The position numbers and the translations under genes are program-made. 64,000 nt of DNA from Ornithodoros turicata (taxonomy: Eukaryota > Arthropoda > Arachnida > Ixodida > Argasidae). The notes under the pieces were generated by a model. That model did no database searches. It was given only the letters and a program-made list of their open reading frames with translations, and had not been told where the DNA came from. The stretch lies in the NCBI RefSeq assembly GCF_037126465.1, contig NC_088203.1:81778668-81842667 (forward strand), given 5' to 3'. Below are positions 45,546-56,301 of this stretch, piece after piece (the stretch's first letter is position 1; each line of letters begins with the position of its first letter).

Positions 45546-46066
45546 TACCGTATTGGCATCTCGTTGTCAAAAGTGTCTAAAGAAGGCGCAATATTGAAGT
45601 TCCCTCAGATGCAGTATAAAGTATATACCACTACTTACAGCCAATATATATTATTTCACATTGATATTGACCTTGAGATTATGCGCATTTAAGACATAAT
45701 TTATTTCGCATAGCGCGTGTGTGCATTTAATATTTTTTGGTATCAGAATGTTTGAAACACAAGACGGTTTTCCTGCAATGACAGTATTTTGTCTGAGATA
45801 TCCTCGGATCTCGACCTCAAACTATTCCGTCTGCTTCCTGTCGACGGATTGACCAGTTTTTCCTCTGATCAAGTGTCGCAACGGCCATCATAAACGACCA
45901 CTGGTCGAGCCATCAGTAAGTGGCTACCAGGAGGTGAAAAGATCAAACGAATGGCATAATGTTTGCTCTTGGCAGGGCCAAGTTATTGCTGCTGGCATAT
46001 ATACTGCACCAAAACTTAGGTCTCACAGGAATTACGATTTAATCTTGTTGCCTATACTCCCGGTTT
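45546..46066. other. Unannotated region
   Basis: No feature could be supported. Confidence 0.5.
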
Positions 46067-46226
46067 CATGGGCGCCGTCACGGGGGCAAGGTTGTTCGTT
46101 GCCCCCTCCCCCGACCCCCCGGCTCCCAGAAACGTAGGGTTTTTAAGCCAAGATAATGTAGTTGCGCAAAACTTCGGCCCTGCCCCCCCCCCCCTCCCTC
46201 TGGAAAAAATCCTGGCGGCGCCCATG
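46067..46226. mobile_element. Short MITE-like repeat with CATGGGCGCCG ends and poly-C interior
   Basis: Inverted 11-bp ends CATGGGCGCCG and CGGCGCCCATG enclose C-rich stretches and GGAAAAAATCCTGG. The size is 160 bp. The combination of C tracts and GGCGGCGCCC is typical of a dispersed animal repeat I have seen elsewhere but cannot name. No target duplication is evident. Confidence 0.5.
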
Positions 46227-47112
46227 CCCAGTTTCCCCTCCGCGCGACGGCTTCTCTTCCAAAACGTTTTACTATACGAAAATCTACGTTGAATACGCTT
46301 TTTCCGGGAGCATGAGTTCCTCAGGAAGAGTCTACCCGTGTGAGATTACCTCCGTAATGAAACATTTAGTGAGAAAAAAAAATCATGTAGCTTTTCCCTG
46401 ACCATGTGAAACGCATTCAGTTCATCAATCAATTGCTTTAAGGGTAATCGCCTCTTTTACGCCACCAAGCAAGTGTGCAAAGAGCATCAATAAGCATGTT
46501 GTCATACGCGGACTCCCAAATAATATTACTTATTCACTTTGTTTGCCTTATATACCCACAGTGTGGCGTATGGAATGTGGGAGAATAACCGGACCGGGTT
46601 CGGCAATCTGTGTAAGCTTAGGTAATTATATCTCGCAGGAAATGCTTCACCTGCGGTACGTTTGGAATGCAATGGATGGCTATAGCGATATCTCATTGTG
46701 TTTCCAGTATATTTTCGTAGTCCTGTTCCAAAAGAAACCACACTTTGTTTATCTGCTCCGAGCAGTAAAGCTGCAAAACACAGTTTCAAATGTGTATGCT
46801 ATTAACACGGTCACACTATAGTTTTGCAGCTGATTATATGACGGAAACTAGCTTCGTACCCGATATTACGCAGCGTGTTACACATACCTGTTTGTGTTTC
46901 GCAAGTGAGAGCTAAAAAGTTAGAAAACGCACAGAGTAACCCAAATGATATTCCTAACTATTCAATTGGGCTTAGCTTATGAATGTTAGCGACACCAGTC
47001 TGCGTTAGTCACACCAGTATGCCTGACTAAGAAGTAACCAAAAGGAATGACAAGAAGAAATTCTGCTTCACCGTTATCTCACTTTTTCTCTCTGTGTTCC
47101 ACGTCTTCCATG
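46227..47112. other. Unannotated region
   Basis: No gene or element was recognised. Confidence 0.5.
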
Positions 47113-47270
47113 TTATGAAAAGTAGCGGTAGCGGAGAAAGAGTCCGCCGCTACCTCTATTTGCAGCGGAAATACTTTTTCCGTTACTTACGATCGCTACT
47201 CCGCTACGCGTAGCGAATACGGTAGCGTCGCTACTAGTAGCGCCTCTACGTACAACGCTGCGTACACCTT
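47113..47270. repeat. GTAGCGG-rich degenerate repeat, second copy
   Basis: It contains AAAAGTAGCGGTAGCGGAG, CCGCTACCTC, TACTCCGCTACGCGTAGCG and TACGGTAGCGTCGCTAC. It resembles the repeat at 44822-45545 in inverted orientation, and the outer words GCGTACACC appear at both far ends (44812 and 47262). The two may be the ends of one large decayed element of about 2.5 kb. Confidence 0.45.
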
Positions 47271-48007
47271 TCTATTACACTTTCCAGTTGTGTTAATAGT
47301 CACAGAAATGTTAACACAGAATGGTCACAGAGTATGTCACTGGTCACATGTGGGCTAGTTGTTCATCATCAAGGCTGGCTTTTTTATTTTTTATTTTTTG
47401 TCTCTGGAGGAGTGGTGAAATGCACAGAATATTCCCTATAAGACGAAAGATGCGCATGATCAGCATTTGATTAGCAGCACCGCGTCATGTTGGCACTGAA
47501 GAAAAATCCATCACGGCGAACGTGCGCGCTTAAAAGGTTCCGAGAAAGCCGTATGCACGGGCGCGTGTCCTTAAGACAATTTTGTCGACTACGCAAGCGA
47601 AGCAGGTAAACGATAGTCGGAGCGCTGACATGAGGGAGGGAGAATCTAGTGTGACGCAAAACGCGTGTGTTCGTGATTTATGATGTGTCCCTGTCAGCAA
47701 CAGCGAACCACTCAAGCAAATGAATACTCCGATCGAAGAAGACGACAGCACCGAACGGGGTAAAAACCGGGAAGAAAAATTGCCGCCTCACGTCGAAAAA
47801 AAAAAAAAAAGGATAGACGGGCTGTGACAGGAGGGGGGAAGGGACTGTCTTAGATGGCTGTACTCTATAACGCGAGGAATTTTTTGTGCTGCATTTACAG
47901 CACCGACGGTTAATGGGCGTGCTGCAGTTCTAATGCCAGTGTAACATTAATGTGAGTCATAAAGCAATGGTAAGCTGCATCGCGTCATTGTAATCAAATT
48001 GTGACTC
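47271..48007. other. Unannotated region
   Basis: An A homopolymer lies at about 47796-47811. No gene was recognised. Confidence 0.5.
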
Positions 48008-48205
48008 GATGGTGGTGGTGGTGGTGGTGGTGGAACTACTTGTCGTAGTGGGCCACGCTTAAGCGGGCCGTGTCACGACTATCGCGCAGGCGGCCTTGCA
48101 TGTCATGGGCCGACTTCACAGGGAATTGTGCGGACATTTGCCTGAAAGCGTATGAGGAAAACGCAGGGAAAACACACAGACGGCACAGCTGGCGCCCGGA
48201 TTTAA
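48008..48205 (-). mobile_element. Diverged tRNA-derived SINE copy with TGG/CCA tail
   Basis: On the plus strand ATGGGCCGACTTCACAGGG, TGTGCGGACATTTG, GAGGAAAACGCAGGGAAAAC and GGCACAGCTGGCGCCCGGATT match, in reverse, the full-length SINE from its middle to the degenerate B-box region. A TGG trinucleotide tract at 48009-48031 would be the tail on this strand reading. This copy is older than the one at 49 kb. Confidence 0.7.
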
Positions 48206-49001
48206 TAATTGTGACTCGAACAAGTCAGTTTGCAAAGCAGTTACTAATGCTGGAGCAACCGAAGCGCAGTGCACAATTCAAACTGTAAAAAAAAAAAAAA
48301 AATACGATTCAGCCAAAGCCCGACACATGAATGGCGCATAGCTATCGTGCGTAGGAATGACGTTATAAAGTGAAAGTATTATATAATATGTGAAAATAGA
48401 TGTTTCTGCAGAAAATATTCAGTTCTATGTACCACACGGTCTCCTTATATGAGTAATAATGAACTTCGAAGGTGACGAAAGAAAAAAAAAATGCACTGGG
48501 CGAAACCAATGCAATGGGAACCAATACTGAATTGCTCGTAACCTGTTCGCTACGTCTGCAATGGAAGATGACATTAAGTACGGTTGCAAAGTGTGAAGCT
48601 ATGCGGTTACTCTATAATGTAAGGCTTCTCTGTCGTAAGGCAACTTACGGTACTGGAACAGAGTACACCGTGAAAAACGACGCATGAAATCCCCCTCCAA
48701 TCTTCTCTCCTATATGTCATCATTAGTGCCGTTGCGTGCGTGCGTGTGTGTACTTTTCTGCATTAGGTGATCATGTTGATGCTTGACAAACAGACCAAAA
48801 TAATCTGTATCGTGCCCTTCGCCTTGTACGGACGCCCTACTTCTGCATGTAATATCTCTTGCTCACTTATTCGGCGATAAAACGCGCAAGTTTTATGCTT
48901 AGTTCAGCATCCGCTATGTTGTTGAACAACATTTGCGGATTGCAACGATTCGGGTAGAGAACGTATATAGTTACACAGCTGGTAAGAGGTTTCACATTTC
49001 A
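48206..49001. other. Unannotated region
   Basis: There is an A homopolymer near 48287-48301 and nothing else. Confidence 0.5.
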
Positions 49002-49013
49002 CATTTGGTGATA

Positions 49014-49298
49014 CCAGCTCCCGTGGCATTGGGGTTAAGATGATCGCTTTCCACGCCGTGACTGGGAGGTGACACGGGTTCGAATCCCGTCACCGGCTGT
49101 GCAGTCTGAGGTTTTCCCTGGGTTTTCCGAAGACTTTCCATACCAATGTCGGCACAGTTGCCCCTGAAGTCGGCCCAGGACGCATACTAATCCCCTGTCC
49201 CCCACTTCTTCCTGATGTCCCCACTCCGTCTGTCCACATCTGTACGCCGCTCATAGCCACAGTTGCTTCGCGGCGCTAACACGGAATTTAAAAAAAAT
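49014..49298 (+). mobile_element. Full-length tRNA-derived SINE with target duplication
   Basis: The head contains a Pol III A-box-like TGGCATTGGGGTTAAG near 49024 and a B box GGTTCGAATCC at 49077-49087, set in a T-arm-like stem. The body contains GGTTTTCCCTGGGTTTTCCG and GAAGTCGGCCCAGGACGCAT, and the end is GTTGCTTCGCGGCGCTAACA plus an A-rich tail. Direct repeats CATTTGGTGATA (49002-49013) and CATTTGGCGATA (49299-49310) are a 12-bp target duplication with one change. The element resembles tRNA-derived SINEs described from ixodid ticks; I infer that relation and did not test it. Confidence 0.9.
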
Positions 49299-49343
49299 CA
49301 TTTGGCGATATGGAACAGAAAGCTGTTAACGAATGATGTATAC

Positions 49344-49377
49344 TACAGTCACTATATAAGCTTCGCTTACAGTATCG
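49344..49377 (+). repeat. Left terminal inverted repeat of the P element
   Basis: It has 34 bases identical to the inverted right end; one mismatch follows, then CAC matches again. It contains TATATAAG at 49353-49360 facing into the element. Confidence 0.95.
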
Positions 49378-49407
49378 ACACTGAGCTACGCAGCCGAGTG
49401 CGGCGGC

Positions 49408-49420
49408 CATCTTGGGGCCT
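49408..49420 (+). promoter_or_regulatory. Left subterminal inverted repeat, possible transposase-binding site
   Basis: CATCTTGGGGCCT lies 64 bp from the left end and recurs inverted at 56148-56160, 133 bp from the right end. Drosophila P elements have internal inverted repeats and transposase-binding sites near the ends; this pair is the natural candidate here. Confidence 0.6.
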
Positions 49421-50120
49421 GCCTCTCCCTTCCTCCACGGCGAACTTCGTTTCGGTTTGGTCCGTCGGTGGTGATACTTTCTCGCGGGTGTCTTTAGGAA
49501 GCTCCTCACCCATGTGGGCTGCCCTACAACGTGTGCATAGTTTTTTTTCTGAATTATTGAATGAGGAAACGGAATTTTTCATTCCATCTGAAAATGCGCA
49601 TTGGGAAACGTACGTCGATAATCACCGTAGGAAATCACTGTAATCACTATGCGTGGCGAAAATGAAATTTGTGGAAATATTACGGGACTCAGTGACGCTG
49701 TTATCAGGGGCGTTGTCTAGCTTTGTATAACAGTTCGGCACATGACACGAAAACGTTATGATAAACGGAGCTGTTAAATCATAGCGCAACATCACAACGC
49801 CAGTGACTTCACATTAACAAACGTGTTTTGGGCTATATTTTATATATGACGTTATATCACAATCTCAATTCATGTACTCAGGTGCCTTACCTTGTTCTTA
49901 CAGGTACTATTCATGGTTAATCTGCAGCTTTCTTAACTGTTTTTTTTCTCTCTCTCTTGAGAACTGACCACTTGCGGTAGTCACACAGCATTTCTGAAAG
50001 GCCAATGAAACCAACAGATCATTTGATGCATCAAAAATTACATATGACTCATTTCACTACACTGATTTCAGTTAGCACTTCAGAGTGCTGTGTGGCTACT
50101 TAATTCTAAACTGCGGAAAC

Positions 50121-50126
50121 TTTATT
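50121..50126 (-). terminator. Candidate polyadenylation signal of the P transposase gene
   Basis: TTTATT on the plus strand is AATAAA on the minus strand, about 180 bp after the stop codon at 50307. Position and orientation fit 3' end formation inside the element. Confidence 0.5.
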
Positions 50127-50306
50127 TTCGAAACTTCGGTTAATGTGTATGTCTGAGGCGTTTCATAAGGGTTTTCATAACACACAGCAGGCTTCTGTAT
50201 AAGGCAAGGGGGGGGGGTGGCCCTGAAAAGGGCCTTTTTTCATCTGCGGAATCTTGAAGTTGTGGAAACTTGCGGTTATGCCTCTTCCAGAGTGGTGGCC
50301 TGTTGA

Positions 50307-53300
50307 TTACTTTATGCGCTCTGCGAGCACTCTCATAGCCACACTCTTACTGCCACATTTTGATGAGACAGCCCGTGGTGCACTATTTATTTTCCTGAGT
50401 GCTATGCGCATCCGTAGGCTCAGGAACTTGTCCACTAGCTTCTTAGCAATTCCGTGGCAGGAGGGATACTCGTCAGAAGGAGCGGACTGCAGAAGAATTT
50501 CAGCAAGTGCTGGTAGCGACACATCCAAGATCTTGTCTTCGTGCTGCCGGAAGACCTTTTCTGTGTGCTGCAGCAAGCTCAGAACTTTCTTGGCGGGCCG
50601 GCAGAGTGGGTTCTTTTCAGTAGTGCCGCAATACGACTTGAATTGTAACAATTCGTCATCTTTGTCGACGAGATCATCTCCCAAAAAGGACTTGCATGTT
50701 GCACAGAGCTTGTGTAACTTGGAAACACTTTTGGTGGCATAGCCTGCTACATAGCATAGTGACTGTGCCTCAGTGCTGTCGAGTGACATGCTCTCATCCC
50801 ATGTAGCATCCAGCAGCTCAGCTTCCGCACTTGTAGCATCGTCTTGTGTGCCGTGGCTGTCCTCTTGCGAAAGCCCTCTTGTCAGCTCCACAAATTCCAA
50901 CAGGTCGGAGCGGTCACTGATCTGGCAGCTTCCTTTACGGCTTGGGCGAAAATACTGCGACAACATGATGAGTCGCAATGTCAGCTTGAATTCGAGTGCC
51001 CGAGGCACCGGGTTTTTTGCACGTACACATGAAAATAAGTTCTCCAGTGCGTCCTGGCTCAGTCTGCCCAACATAACAAACTTGAACTTCTGCTTCTTCA
51101 AGAGAAACTCCTGCAGCTGCACTGCACTCACAGATGAGACCATGATGCCCGCCTGGACAGGCTTAAAACATTCATTCTGAGCTTCTTTTTTGATCGTCAC
51201 CGTCGACATTAAGCGTGCAAATCCGTCAAGGAAGCCCACGGCATCTTGGTGCTCGTTCTCCTTGAAGTGGCTCAGACCTGTCGAAACTGACCTCGATGAC
51301 ATGAGGCAGAACCACTTGTCCACCTGTTCAAGAAACCAGGCTGTGGTGAGGGATTGCTTCTCAAGCTTCCCAAGCTGTACCAGAACCCTGATGGCAGCAG
51401 CGACAGCATGGTTGAGAACTGCCACAGCAGACGACACATTCATCTTTTCATAGTGGCTCGGATCTAAATATCTCAGCTTAAGGTGGGGCGCAAGTTTCAA
51501 GTCATGGTCAGCATCGATTTCTGCGACTTTCCTGATGTGGCGCACTGACACCTGTTAAGATGAATGAGTGAATCAAAGGTGTGATACAACTATATAGCAA
51601 TATATTATTATATGACAATTACAACCACAGTTATTTGGATTTAATCCACCTAGATTTTATCCACTGGATTTTTTTGCATTTTGTCCACCTAGAATTTTTC
51701 AGATGTTTTTGTTTTTTATTCACCAGTGAATAAAAATTTAATTATATCAACACCAATGAAATGCTACGTTGTATATCCTACCTCATCACATGGGAGATTC
51801 TGTGCTTTGACAACATCCGGGGGGAGACGAATGGATTGACCTCTCACAAGATGGCCACGGAGATTCTTGAGAATGTGTGGAGGATCAGCAAGGAAGTACA
51901 ACCTCCGCTCCACGTTGCATGGGTGGCTGCAAGAAACACTTGCTCCAGAAGCCCTAGTAGCCCCGATCCCACAAAGTTTCCATAGGGCTTTGTTGCTGGG
52001 ACCCATGTCAGATATGACAGCATCAACCTGAGCTCCAACAGCCTCACACTTCTTGATGACTTCGAAGATGAAATCCTTCAGGAAGGATCCATCAACAGAG
52101 TCTCCTGTAAAATATCCGAAAGTATTGTGATATGCTTTTACTTTTCGAAAGCTGTACCATGAGAACAGCATTGATTGAAGGCAGACCTGAAAAGTGGTAC
52201 GCCATCACTTGATTCCACCTGGATGACAGGCCAGCCAGCATGACAACAAGTCCGTGTGTCGCCAAGCACGGGTCTTTAGCAGTGTGTCTCGAGAGTGGTG
52301 CAGTTGCCTGTCCTATTATGGCCTTCTGCGTGGGGTCGAAATCTAAGCCGGGTGTCAACTGCATTTCATCAACCAGGATGGCGCAGTGTCGTTCCTCTGG
52401 GCGCATTTGCTCCAGCTTTACTCTGAGTGCTGGCAGCAGCTCCTCGAGAATACCTAGTAACATGTAACACGTTGTATTAATCACCGCTGATCACACAAAA
52501 ATGTGTTGCTCTTATCAACATGGCCGTGCCTTCACTGTGCACGTGGACAAGCTTAACAACTTTACCTGGTCCAAATTTCACATTTTCGATCTTTCTTTGC
52601 AAGGTCCTTTCTGACGGTAGTGGCAAAAGTCTATCCTTCACAAATTCATAGCCACCCCTGCCGCACGCCAGTCGTGTCTTCAATGCTTTGAGGATGGTTG
52701 CATCATCCCACCTAAATAAAGGAAGGCTCCATGAAAATAATGAACCCTGCAGCTACGAAACAGTTAGTCTGCAGCAGTTTTACTGGACTTGTCGTGGACT
52801 GTTCCCGCAAAAAGAAAGAGGGAATAAGTCCTACCTATTAGCACATGCATCACTGTTCTCCATACTTCGGAGCTGGTCAGGTGCCAGGCACGTTCGTGGG
52901 TCTTCTAAAAAAATGCGACATTGTCATGCACTGCGTCCTTTACAGAAACTATCATTTGCAAAAAACAGCACTCACTTTCAAGAGCCCCTAGCTTCTGCTC
53001 CAATTGCCGGACTCTTTTCTGTGAAACATTCAGTCGTCGTTTTAGATCAGCAATCAGGAACTCGTGCTCACAAGGTTTGCCACCACAGTACAGGCGCTCC
53101 TGAGACGGTGGAATATCACTTGCGTTGCTGCAACCTGGTAGCATTTCTTCTAAAGAAAATAAGCCAGGTGAGTGTGTTGCAAGGCTTCTTGGGACTCTTT
53201 CCTGATATTCTATATCATTTTGTTTGCTATAATTCACATCCACATCTACAAGATTTGATTCTTACCGCTGTCAACAAGCACAGAGCTGGACGGCATTTCC

Positions 53301-56088
53301 AGGGAACTGTCAGCTTCATGCTGTTCAACTTCAAAAACAATATGAACCATTCATGAGACAACAAGAAATCAAAATAGCTTGCTATTGAGAATTAGGCTTA
53401 CAATGAACTGATGAGAATGACGAAATGTCAGCATCCCCCTGAAGTTCATTTTCGAACTGTGGATGTGCTGTGGAGAAACATGAGTCTCAAAATTCATGAA
53501 AATTAAGTAAGGAAATATCACAGGCATAATCCCCACTGCCAAATTGCGTCATTGACTACTGCGTAATCTAACATAAAAGGCACATTCATGTCATCTTGTC
53601 AAGTGTTTTCTCTTTTTTCAATCCTATATTCACCTGTTCTACCTACCAGGGATGGGCATAAATACATTTTTTGAGTATTTAAATATGAATACAAAATATG
53701 TTATCGAAAGGGGTATTTAAATATTCTTCATAACATACTCTACAATATGAGTACTTAAATACCGTAACTTCTACCATAAATACTGTGACGAGGATGTCAT
53801 CTGGAATTACAGAAATAACGATGATCATAAAAACAAATCAGCAAGGGACAATAGCATTTATATGTTATCCGGTTCAAAAACTTTGTCCCAAACTCTCCCT
53901 TCTTCCCGGAAGGTCAAATGCACGGCAACTTTAAGACATGAGTCAGTATATTCGGTATTTAGAGGTATTTATAAAGTATTTACAAGAATAAGTACCAGAA
54001 ATTGGTATTTAAATATAATTATAAATATATTTTTCGAGTCTGTATTTAAATACAAAATATAAATGCATGTATTTATATTTTAAATAGTATTTTAATTAAA
54101 ATGTATTTAAATACTACCCATCCCTGCTACCTACTATGATTCAGGTCAAGCCAGTTCAGAGAGGATAAACTACTTAATCTGTAGCCTTTAGTTCCCTTAC
54201 CAAAAAGCGGCACTGGTGTGTTGACCAGGTTGACCAAAATGCACTCCTGTGCAACATAAGGTTCAAATTCAACAGTTCCATTTTCCAGTGGAGTTTCTGT
54301 GGGGAGGAATAAAGCAATTTCACCAAATGGCTATCTTTTCGAGTTATGAGAGCTCTGTGAGGAACAAACTCAACTTGTTTCTCACACCTCAACATCTCTA
54401 ATACATACCTCTTGTACAGACTGTGACATCCTGCATTTCAGCCGGCTCACCGATTACCACATGACCTAATGAAAAACATATTTCATGTGTAGATGGGTAG
54501 AAATCCAGCGAACCGGTAGAATGTAGGAAGGGAGTTGCCTCAGGACAGAAGCCGCCGATATTTCGAACAGAGACTGTTCTTCTTCTGGGCACCGTCCTCA
54601 TCATTGGCATGGTATTTAAAGGGTTAGGTGTGACGTGTTTAAAGGTTCATGCGAATTGTGGGTCAACAGCCCGGGGGGGAAGTAAGGGTCCGTACGGGCT
54701 TCTACGGCCGGAGTGAATGGCTGCTTTGTTAGAGCTGCTTTCTACTTTCTTTATTGCTTGCCACAACTTTGCATTACAAATACTAAAAAAAAAAAAAAAC
54801 CTTTGCTGGTTCTGGAATTTTCCCCACGTAACCACTAACCTCCTTATCTTTCGCTATGCTTGCCAATTCTTGCCTGTTGTCCCGTTTCGTCCACGTGTTC
54901 GTGAACCTTCCATTTTTCTGTAACCGGTCTGTAGCCTAGATCACTACGTTCACATAATCCCCTCCACACTCTAACAAAGCAGCCATTCACTCCGGCCGTA
55001 GAAGCCCGTACGGACCCTTTCTTCCCCCCCGGGCTGTTGACCCACAATTCGCATGAACCTTTAAACACGTCACACCTAACCCTTTAAATACCATGCCAAT
55101 GATGAGGACGGTGCCCAGAAGAAGAACAGTCTCTGTTCGAAATATCGGCGGCTTCTGTCCTGAGGCAACTCCCTTCCTATATTTCATGTGTGGTATTCCA
55201 CTGCAATCTCTTAGCCATCTATAGATAAAAAGTAAGATGATGATGTACCAGGATTTGACAATGACGGATCTATCACCATTAATTCGTGCACAGCGGAGGG
55301 CTCGACATCTGCACTTGCAGACAGAGGGACTTCTGTGTGAAGGAATCGAACGAGTTAACTGAGTGACTGACTTTTAGGCTTTGCATTATTAGAGCATGTT
55401 CGCGAACGAATGCAACCATGATGGCAGTCTTCTTACCAAGATGTGATGTCGACTCGTCCACCACAACGCACTCCTGTACAGTACGAGGCAAGAGCTCAAC
55501 ACTGTCAGTCGGCAGTGGGATTTCTGTGCATAGGAATGGAGCAGATTATTATTATTATTATTATGGCTTTCATTTTGTCAAATGAATCATAATTACGCAT
55601 GGTTGACTGTCCTTGAACAGCCACGTAAATGTGACAGCTCATACAGATTTGCCGTCGTTTTCTACACCATTTATTAGTACATTAGCTAACCTTTGTTTCC
55701 TGGTTCTTGGATGGATGTCACGGGGAGCGCCTTCAGCAGCTTCTTGCGGGGTTTGCCTCCGCTCTTCTCTCTTCCCGGTATCGTGGGCACAGCGTCCCAT
55801 TTTAGGAGCCGTCTCCCGTCAGCCCTGTTGCACTCAAACTGGCTGGGTTCAAAGTGGTCCTAAAATGACAAACTAATTAACTTAGACCTTTCCGGAATAT
55901 TGCTAGCGTGATGCAGTACCACGTACCTGGCATAGTCGTGAATGTTCGGTCACTCTGAATCCCTTGCGATTGACGACACGCAACCAAGCCTGGAGACGAA
56001 GCTCGTCTTTCTTTCCGAGGGGAAATCGGTAGAGTTTATTTCCCCCGGTGTTTCTGTTGCTGCAATACAGTGCCGCACAGCACGGCAT
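50307..56088 (-). CDS. P-element transposase with THAP domain, 14 predicted exons, apparently intact
   Basis: This enzyme should excise and reinsert the element. Exons (plus coordinates, in transcript order): 55927-56088, 55691-55859, 55437-55523, 55249-55332, 54409-54465, 54201-54296, 53402-53467, 53276-53338, 52976-53149, 52835-52904, 52566-52711, 52187-52453, 51782-52104, 50307-51551. All have AG/GT borders, phases agree throughout and no stop occurs: 3,009 nt, about 1,002 residues (human THAP9 is about 900, Drosophila P 751). Domains: THAP zinc finger (Cys4, Cys9, Cys53, His56, then AVPTI at 77-81); acidic linker from short phase-1 exons; coiled coil near 290-320 (LKRRLNVSQKRVRQLEQKL); helix region GRGGYEFVKDRLLPLP; RNase H-like core with candidate acids Asp420 (ILVDEMQL), Asp513 (VISDMG) and Glu758 (LSQDALENLF). 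Short linker exons and the weak GTCTGC donor at 52186 are the least certain parts. Confidence 0.88.
53647..54126. mobile_element. hAT-type MITE, 480 bp, in an intron of the P transposase
   Basis: The ends CAGGGATGGGCA and TACCCATCCCTG are inverted. The 8-bp direct repeat CTACCTAC flanks both sides exactly (53639-53646 and 54127-54134), as in hAT elements. The interior is AT-rich and repeats AAATAC/GTATTT words that echo the ends. It lies between the sixth and seventh exons and leaves the splice sites untouched. Confidence 0.92.
54491..55178. mobile_element. Foldback element, about 205-bp arms, in an intron of the P transposase
   Basis: Left arm about 54524-54733 and right arm about 54967-55178 are reverse complements, sharing GGAAGGGAGTTGCCTCAGGA, GCCGCCGATATTTCGAACAG, CCGTCCTCATCATTGGCATG and CGGGCTTCTACGGCCGGAGT. 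The 13-bp repeat ATATTTCATGTGT (54478-54490 and 55179-55191) flanks a unit that carries 33 extra bases on the left. A 13-bp duplication fits retroposition better than cut-and-paste. An A tract (54786-54800) sits in the loop. Each arm has TGATGAGGACGG...CGAAATA, vaguely hammerhead-like. Related to the solo arm at 225-400. Confidence 0.85.
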
Positions 56089-56147
56089 ATCACTGATTTC
56101 GCGGCTTTCTAGGTGCAAAACACAACTTCGAACGCAACGCCGAACGA

Positions 56148-56160
56148 AGGCCCCAAGATG
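56148..56160 (-). promoter_or_regulatory. Right subterminal inverted repeat, possible transposase-binding site
   Basis: The minus strand reads CATCTTGGGGCCT, the partner of 49408-49420. It lies between the TATA box and the start codon of the transposase, so binding here could also repress transcription, as proposed for Drosophila P transposase. Confidence 0.55.
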
Positions 56161-56259
56161 TCTGCGCGCGCTCTCGTGCGCACGGCACGTTCGAGAACAC
56201 GTGACACGCCGGAGCAAATGAACGCCGCCGCCGGCTTCCTGAATGGGGGAAAAGCGTGC

Positions 56260-56293
56260 CGATACTGTAAGCGAAGCTTATATAGTGACTGTA
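56260..56293 (-). repeat. Right terminal inverted repeat of the P element, with promoter-like TATA box
   Basis: The 34-base repeat is identical to the inverted left end. On the minus strand TATATAA spans 56284-56278, pointing at the transposase start at 56088. Transcription would begin near 56250 and give a leader of about 160 nt in which I see no earlier ATG. Confidence 0.93.
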
Positions 56294-56301
56294 ATGTATA
56301 C

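Larger units (their letters stand above)
49344..56293 (-). mobile_element. Complete P element (THAP-transposase family), 6,950 bp
   Basis: Identical 34-bp terminal inverted repeats start TACAGTCACTATATAAGC at 49344 and, inverted, at 56293. The 8-bp direct repeat ATGTATAC lies immediately outside both ends (49336-49343 and 56294-56301). Eight-base duplications are the signature of P-element insertion. Inside is one minus-strand transposase gene with a THAP domain and a DDE core. A 13-bp subterminal inverted repeat occurs near each end. Two smaller transposons lie in introns. Perfect ends and target duplication indicate a recent insertion. The region 49384-50306 between left end and gene is non-coding. 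Confidence 0.95.

Noticed and set aside
49014..49100. Functional tRNA gene
   Set aside because: The A and B boxes are present, but the sequence does not close into a full cloverleaf and continues into the SINE body with a target duplication.
49367..49643. Second gene at the left end of the P element
   Set aside because: Short frames on both strands cross the terminal repeat and lack THAP or other motifs.
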